Shown here piece after piece: positions 59,010 to 64,000 of a stretch of DNA of 64,000 bases. The notes under the pieces were generated by a model that worked only from the letters and a program-made list of their open reading frames with translations, ran no database searches and was not told where the DNA came from. A program made the translations under genes and the position numbers. The stretch covers positions 558,001-622,000 of the forward strand of contig CASHTG010000020.1 of assembly GCA_949357655.1 (NCBI GenBank). The letters are read 5' to 3'. The first letter of the stretch is position 1. Each line of letters opens with the position of its first letter. The stretch is from Parascedosporium putredinis. Lineage: Eukaryota > Ascomycota > Sordariomycetes > Microascales > Microascaceae.

Positions 59010-60387
59010 TTACGGCCTTGGCTCGCAAACTGTGATGAATGGCGATATGACACCTGAGGAGTTAAGTTGCGTTAGAATCGGTCCTAACTTCTCATATACT
59101 ATTCTCTGCGTAGATCATGATAGAGACTTACCGCTTAAGAAAAGTCGCCCTGTTTTCGCATCGTGGATAACAGTAGTAGCTCCTGGTAGGGTTCCGCCCT
59201 CCCCATCCTCCAGAATCTTTTCCCACGAGTGGCTTCCGTCTGCCCCTTGCGCACGCGGAATATGGTCGACCTCGGCTTAGCGTGGAGGGGGTCGTTGAAC
59301 GCCAGCAGAATATCAATACCCTTGGGGAACGCAGCGACGTAGATGTCGCCGTTGGCATCGACAGACAAATTGTCTAGCGAATAGTCGATGACGATGTCCT
59401 CAACCTTTTCGAGCTCATCGTCCTCCTTGATCCGGTAAACCTGGATAACCCCGGTCATGGAACTGGGAACGTAGACGAATCCGCCATGCTGCGCCAGCCC
59501 GTTGGGGAATTTGTGGCCTTCCGACACGACGCGGCAGCCTTGGCCCACGGTACAGAGCACGACGTTTCCAACATTGAGAAAGCCGCCCAAGTGAGCCATT
59601 AGCCCTACTTTGTGAGCGCCGTGGTCGTTTGTGGTGTAAAACCGAGTGCGGCTCCCAGATGCCAAGGCAACGTTGTTAGGCGTGGTGATGTCCTTGTGCG
59701 CGACCGTGTGAAGGTGGTTCATGGTAGCGGAGTGACGGCCCCGGACCTCGAACACTTCGATCGTGGCGTTGGCACCCGCGGCCTGACTGAGTGAGATTTG
59801 ACCCACGCTATCGAGCGACGGGCGGGCGTTGACGAGCAGGAGCTCCACCCTATCCTCTTCTCCATCGACCGAGACGTCGACGCCAGTCATGCCGACTAGA
59901 CTGAGGAGTCCATCTCCGGCAGTTCCAGCGTAATTGGAAGGTTGGAGGGTTGTGTACTCGAACGATTTCCCAGATGGTGCATCAATCTGGAGAGCCACAA
60001 TGGCGTCCTTTTGAGATCGTCCAGTCACGTTCAGCTTGTGATTGCTAGACCACCTAATTAGTATCGCGTTGCAGCAGTAGCTGGACGACCACATGCGTAA
60101 ATGGTAGTAGTCAATGCAGGTACTTACTTGGGGAGCCACTGAGTTCGCGCAATGGGGTCAGAGCACGCGAGGTACAGTACGCGACTGTTTTCAGACAACC
60201 ACATGTCTTCGCATGCCTGCAGCCGGGGGTCATTGTCGATGCGGCGGCAATCATAAGGGAAGTCGGAAAGCGGCTGTATCGACCTCCCAATGCCAAGACC
60301 GAGCCATGTTGCTTGTTTGAGATATACCTGGAAACCCACAGCGATCAAGGCGGCGGCGATTAAGCCAAGCTTGGAAAGGAGCCCCAT
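59010..60387 (-). CDS. Paraoxonase/arylesterase-like six-bladed propeller, membrane-anchored
   Basis: Member of the paraoxonase-like (SMP-30-related) calcium-dependent lactonase/arylesterase group. Three exons on the minus strand: 60387-60128, 60053-59132, 59053-59010; introns of 74 and 78 nt, the latter with a CTAAC branch site. N-terminal hydrophobic anchor (LLSKLGLIAAALIAVGFQVYL). Family blocks: NSRVLYLACSDP, TTPNNVALA, FYTTNDHGAH, KFPNGLAQHGGFVYV, SLDNLSVDANGDIYV, and after repair LPGATTVIHDAKTGRLFLSG with VISPFITVC at the C-terminus. One C run (plus strand 59243-59246) is read one short. Restored CDS 1227 nt (408 aa). As given, the frame diverges after VRKG and misses the last propeller strands. 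Transcribed away from the alpha/beta-hydrolase gene. Confidence 0.85.
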
Positions 60388-61081
60388 GATGGTTTTCTTT
60401 TATGATCTATACCCGTCCTTTCCGGCCTTTTTTCCCCTGGCTAAGTCGAATAGGTCGAATATCGAGGCTAGCATGAGAAGGGGGAAATTTTATTCTCAGG
60501 TATCATCAATCAGCTTCCCCTGATATCGACGATTACATAACCCATTTCGTGGCGTGGTCTGACATGAGATTGAGTGAATCCTTCCTGGTCAAGGCACATC
60601 CTGTTTCCCCAAGTCTCGAAGGATCGAATTTTAAGACGAGGGAGCCTCAAGTTCTGCCTAGCGCCGCCGAATAAATGGTAGGTGAAGGAACACTTGGGAT
60701 CGGGTGGAAACAATTCACGTAATCTAAGCTGCAGGGGCGGGACCCAGATCTGGCGCGCCAAGCATCGCGAGACAAGATACCTTCAACTTCCTAATGCGGA
60801 AAGCTATTCGGCATCACGTGTGGGGAGTATTGAACCGAAGCGCTGGATTTAAAGACGGCCTCGTCCACCAACTCCAAAATGAGTTGAAATAAGAGAAGAC
60901 ACTGAAGCCACGAGAAAACAATGAATCCATACAATCGCCATTCATAGACGAAACGGTTTGGTAAACTTGCAATAGGATCTTCCTCCGCGCAGGCATCCGA
61001 CTTTGCTCGCCATTTACCAAGCTGATGCTATATTGCCTGGTCTCATTTTTTTGGAAGCCGCAGCTGTCACTGGATCTCGAC
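60388..61081. promoter_or_regulatory. Divergent promoter between paraoxonase-like and alpha/beta-hydrolase genes
   Basis: Nearly 700 bases between two start codons pointing away from each other, so both promoters must lie here or overlap the genes. Open frames on the minus strand (60510-60761, 60814-61083) have no family resemblance. No specific site is claimed. Confidence 0.5.
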
Positions 61082-62134
61082 ATGATTCAAATTGCTCGGA
61101 ATTCACTGAGACGATCCCTCAAATTCTCCACACAGAAACCCGCGCCCTTAGCTGGGCACACTCGGAGCGGGAGTACGAGCGCGTCGATGCCCACAGCAGC
61201 AACCGGCCTGAAAGACATCCCGGCAGCGCATATACCGCCCCCAGACGACGCCAAGATCCTCACGCTACCGGATGGCCGGAAAATGGGATACGGGGAGTAC
61301 GGCGACCTAAACGGCCGCCCGTTCATCTTCGTGCACGGCATACCCGACTGTCGGTTTGATTGCGCATGGCTAGATGCCGATAAGGCACTTGCAAAACGAC
61401 TCGGGGTCCGGTGGATCGGTATCGACCGGCCAGGTATCGGGCTATCAACACCGGACCCGAAACGGACGATCCTCGGCTGGCCCGAGGACGTGCAGCACCT
61501 CATCAGCCATCTGGGGCTAGACACGTACCATATCTTTGGCGTGTCCGGAGGGACCGCGTACGCGCTCGCGTGCGCTAAACTCCTCCCGCGCGACAAGTTG
61601 CGATCGGTGGGCATCATGTGCGGGATGGGACCGCCCGCGTCGACCAAGAGCGGACTGAGTCTTGGAAACCGGGTGGGATTGGCCGCGTGGAATTGGTGGC
61701 CGGGGGCCATGCAGTCCATCATCAACCACTCCGTCGTCAAGAAGGCGCAGGACCCGGACCGATCCCAAACAGAGAAAATGTGCCGGACCCAAGCCAAATG
61801 GGCGCCTGCGCCGGACAGGGAGCTATTCCAAAAGGAGGAAATGATCCAGCTCCTCACGGATATTTGGAGAGAGGTGTATCGGCAGGGGTCGGCGGCGGGG
61901 CATGCACAGGAGATGAAACTAGTTGCGGACGATTGGGGATTCCCACTGGAGAGCGTGACTCACGGAAAGGTCCGGCTCTGGTACGGTGATAAGGATGTGA
62001 ACACTCCTCTCGGCCAGGGCCAGTACATGGCGGACAGGATACCCGGCGCTACTTTGACCGTATTCCCAGGAAAATCGCATTTTACTGTTTGGGATCACAT
62101 CGACAAGGCGCTGGCAGATATGTTGCAGGATTGA
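61082..62134 (+). CDS. Alpha/beta-hydrolase with possible mitochondrial presequence
   Basis: Single intact exon, 350 aa from the ATG at 61082. Alpha/beta-hydrolase fold: oxyanion-side FVHGIPDCRFD, nucleophile elbow GVSGGTAYALA with the Ser, catalytic Asp in WYGDKDVNTPLG, catalytic His in GKSHFTVWDH. Substrate unknown; esterase, lactonase or epoxide-hydrolase-like roles fit. The first 20 residues (MIQIARNSLRRSLKFSTQKP) are basic, Ser-rich and free of acidic residues, like a mitochondrial targeting peptide. An in-frame ATG further up (61025) would put a hydrophobic stretch before it, and one at residue 36 (MPTAATG) would remove it, so the localisation depends on start choice. Confidence 0.82.
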   Translation: MIQIARNSLRRSLKFSTQKPAPLAGHTRSGSTSASMPTAATGLKDIPAAHIPPPDDAKILTLPDGRKMGYGEYGDLNGRPFIFVHGIPDCRFDCAWLDADKALAKRLGVRWIGIDRPGIGLSTPDPKRTILGWPEDVQHLISHLGLDTYHIFGVSGGTAYALACAKLLPRDKLRSVGIMCGMGPPASTKSGLSLGNRVGLAAWNWWPGAMQSIINHSVVKKAQDPDRSQTEKMCRTQAKWAPAPDRELFQKEEMIQLLTDIWREVYRQGSAAGHAQEMKLVADDWGFPLESVTHGKVRLWYGDKDVNTPLGQGQYMADRIPGATLTVFPGKSHFTVWDHIDKALADMLQD

Positions 62135-63002
62135 GGTTCGCCAAAGAGCCAGCTCCCAAGAAAGTTGTACACCACCTTGTATAGTCTAGACAAATCCCCT
62201 TTTCCGTTAGCCATAAATACCCACCTCACAATTTCATTCAATGACCCCAACAACCACGGATGGAGAACGAGGTGGTAGGCCGGATCCTTGGGCTAGAGAG
62301 GCTGCGCTGGCGAGCTTGAAAGAACAAACCCCCAGGAGATTAGGCCAAGACCATCGAGACCCGACCCGCCGAGGTGAGAATTTATGGACGTGAATGTTGC
62401 TGCCTGACGTGGGAAGGGGAGAGAGTGAGAGAGTGGGTGTGTGGATGTGTGGGTTGAAGAATTGAAGATTATTCTTATAAGCATCGCGAATAAGGCGGAG
62501 ACTAGTACAAATTCGGACTAGCGCCCGACTTTATTCTCCTTCTTTTCTTCTGCGGGGAAAATGGAATGTGGGTTTTTGCTTGCTTTGTCCTTACTTTCGC
62601 CTGCAAATTCGCAATGGGTCGACACGGAATTCAGCTTTCCGAACCCAAGAGAAACCTCCAGTTGAGGATAAATGTGGGGCATAACATAGGCTCGGCCAAT
62701 CCTGTCCGCGCCTTTGTCCTGGTGCTCTATTAGCCCTTTTTAACATCTTCTAACCCCGGGAAGAAGCGAATGCAGGGGAGACGGCGTTTGCGGCCCTTCG
62801 GACGCTCTGGATGTCCGCATTCAACTCGGGAGACTCCATAAAGCCTCGCCCTTGGCCTCATTTTCTTTCGGATTTTAGTTAAAAACCAAAAATCACTTGT
62901 CACTCATCCTCGACCTCTCACTCTGCTTCTTCTTTTTCTTCTCCCGTCAGCTTCCAGACAGACCACTCTTCCCAACCAAGCTTGATAATACGTAAAGCTA
63001 CA
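62135..63002 (+). promoter_or_regulatory. Intergenic and leader of the EBP-like gene
   Basis: 870 bases. A GAGTG/TGTGTGG-type low-complexity patch lies near 62420-62455. The last 120 bases are pyrimidine-rich (TTCTTCTTTTTC block near 62930) and run to the ATG at 63003. No gene seen. Confidence 0.4.
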
Positions 63003-63825
63003 ATGGAGAACCCTTTGAACGCGAGCGTTGCTCACCCCTACTTCCCGGTTAACGCCGAGCTGCCAAACTATATGGCCAATAGCCTTCCCGTGCCCGTGCT
63101 TCTCGCCAGCTTCGCCATCGGGGCTGGGGCGATCCTCTCCAGTACTCACCTCATTGTCACCAAAGCTCGGCCCAGCATCTCGATCGCCGACCTGTCTACG
63201 GCGATGTGGTTAGGTCTTTGCGGCTTTATCCACTTGTTTTTCGAAGGTATGAGAAATACGTGACCTAAATCTTCCCCTTACAACCTTATCTCCGAAGGTG
63301 GGGGCCATGTCAGATGCCCTGCATCACTACGCTCCGGCCAAAGACTAATGCGAGGTCAACAAAATAGGCTACTTTGCTTACAACAACGCCACCATGCCTT
63401 CCCAAACCGACATATTTGGTCAACTCTGGAAGGAATACTCCCTCTCTGACATCCGCTACCTTGTGCGCGATCCCTTTGTCGTCTGTATGGAAACGGTAAC
63501 CGCCGTCTGCTGGGGCCCCCTCTCGTTCATTTGCGTTGCCCTCATCGCCAAGAACCACCCGGCCCGCCACCCCGTTCAGCTCATCATCAGCTTAGGCCAG
63601 TTCTACGGAGATGTTCTGTACTACGCGACTGTCTGGTTCGAGGTGCAACGGGGCGCCATCTTCTGCCGACCGGAGCGCTACTACTTCTGGGCCTACTTTT
63701 TCTTCATGAATGCCATTTGGATCGTCATCCCCGGTTTCCTCGTGCTCCAGAGCGCTGTTGCCACGACTGGAGCCTTCCGGATAGCCCAGAAGAGCGCCGC
63801 TACTGCTGGCAAAAAGAACAACTAG
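63003..63825 (+). CDS. EBP/EXPERA-domain protein, sterol delta8-delta7 isomerase-like
   Basis: Emopamil-binding-protein family; animal and plant members shift the sterol B-ring double bond in the ER. Most fungi use the unrelated ERG2 for that step, so the fungal role of EBP-like proteins is open. Two exons, 63003-63246 and 63368-63825, intron 121 nt; 702 nt (233 aa), no frame repair. Starts MENPLNASVAHPYFP. Four hydrophobic segments. Family residues present: CGFIHLFFEG (His and Glu; the splice falls just after the Glu codon), WKEYSLSDIRYLV, VVCMETVTAVCWGPLSF (second catalytic-type Glu) and SLGQFYGDVLYYATVW. Lys-rich end AGKKNN fits an ER-retrieval-like tail, though not a strict KKXX. Confidence 0.9.
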
Positions 63826-64000
63826 AGAGCGTGATTTTGTGAGAAAACGATGATGCGCATTTCTTGCTTCGTATGGTCACATCATCTCCCAGCTGTTCGC
63901 TAGAGTTATGGCCCCACCATACTTGCCATGCAGGATTTGTTCATGGGAAAAGGAGGCTGTAGTAGCCGTTGCAACACATGTATATATATAGCATTAATTA
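63826..64000. other. 3' flank of the EBP-like gene
   Basis: Contains TATATATATAG near 63981-63991, suited to a fungal 3' end or the start of the next promoter. Cut by the window edge. Confidence 0.3.

Overview
This window is nuclear DNA from a filamentous ascomycete (Pezizomycotina, most likely a Sordariomycete that degrades plant material). The evidence is short GT-AG introns with CTAAC/CTGAC-type branch sites, fungal-only families (GH7 cellobiohydrolase, ENA sodium ATPase, UstYa/DUF3328, fungal rhodopsin-like membrane protein) and long pyrimidine-rich leaders. I support 17 genes in 64 kb, so it is gene-poor. No tRNA, rRNA, CRISPR array or intact transposon was found.

Layout. 0.3-1.8 kb: secreted GH10 xylanase (+). 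4.1-5.5 kb: ankyrin protein with a membrane-active tail (+). 5.9-6.6 kb: small Cys-rich protein (+). 6.6-21.3 kb: a 14.7 kb stretch without a convincing gene, ending in the pyrimidine-rich leader of a Ser/Pro-rich conserved protein (21.3-23.1 kb, +). 29.0-32.4 kb: ENA-type Na+/K+ ATPase (+), convergent with a GH7 cellobiohydrolase (33.5-35.1 kb, -). 37.5-37.9 kb: possible small secreted protein (-). 40.9-47.7 kb: three minus-strand genes, a UstYa-like oxidase, a CE15 glucuronoyl esterase and a secreted FAD-linked (BBE/AA7-type) oxidase. 52.0-53.8 kb: rhodopsin-like seven-helix protein (+). 54.6-56.6 kb: cupin and fatty-acid-hydroxylase-like proteins (-). 58.2-58.7 kb: C2H2 zinc-finger protein (+). 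59.0-60.4 kb and 61.1-62.1 kb: divergent paraoxonase-like and alpha/beta-hydrolase genes. 63.0-63.8 kb: EBP/EXPERA sterol-isomerase-like protein (+).

How they fit together. GH10, GH7, CE15 and the AA7-type oxidase form a loose lignocellulose set: xylan backbone, cellulose chain ends, lignin-glucuronoxylan ester links and oligosaccharide oxidation. They are interleaved with unrelated genes, so this is a neighbourhood and not an operon-like unit.

Most important caveat. Twelve well-recognised or clearly coding genes (and one weaker candidate) need one or more bases added to restore the family reading frame. Almost every break lies in a C/G, A or T homopolymer and looks like a missing base. After restoring them, every spliced CDS length is a multiple of three. 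This points to systematic homopolymer under-calling in the assembly and not to pseudogenes. The coordinates below are in the sequence as given, with the break positions stated.
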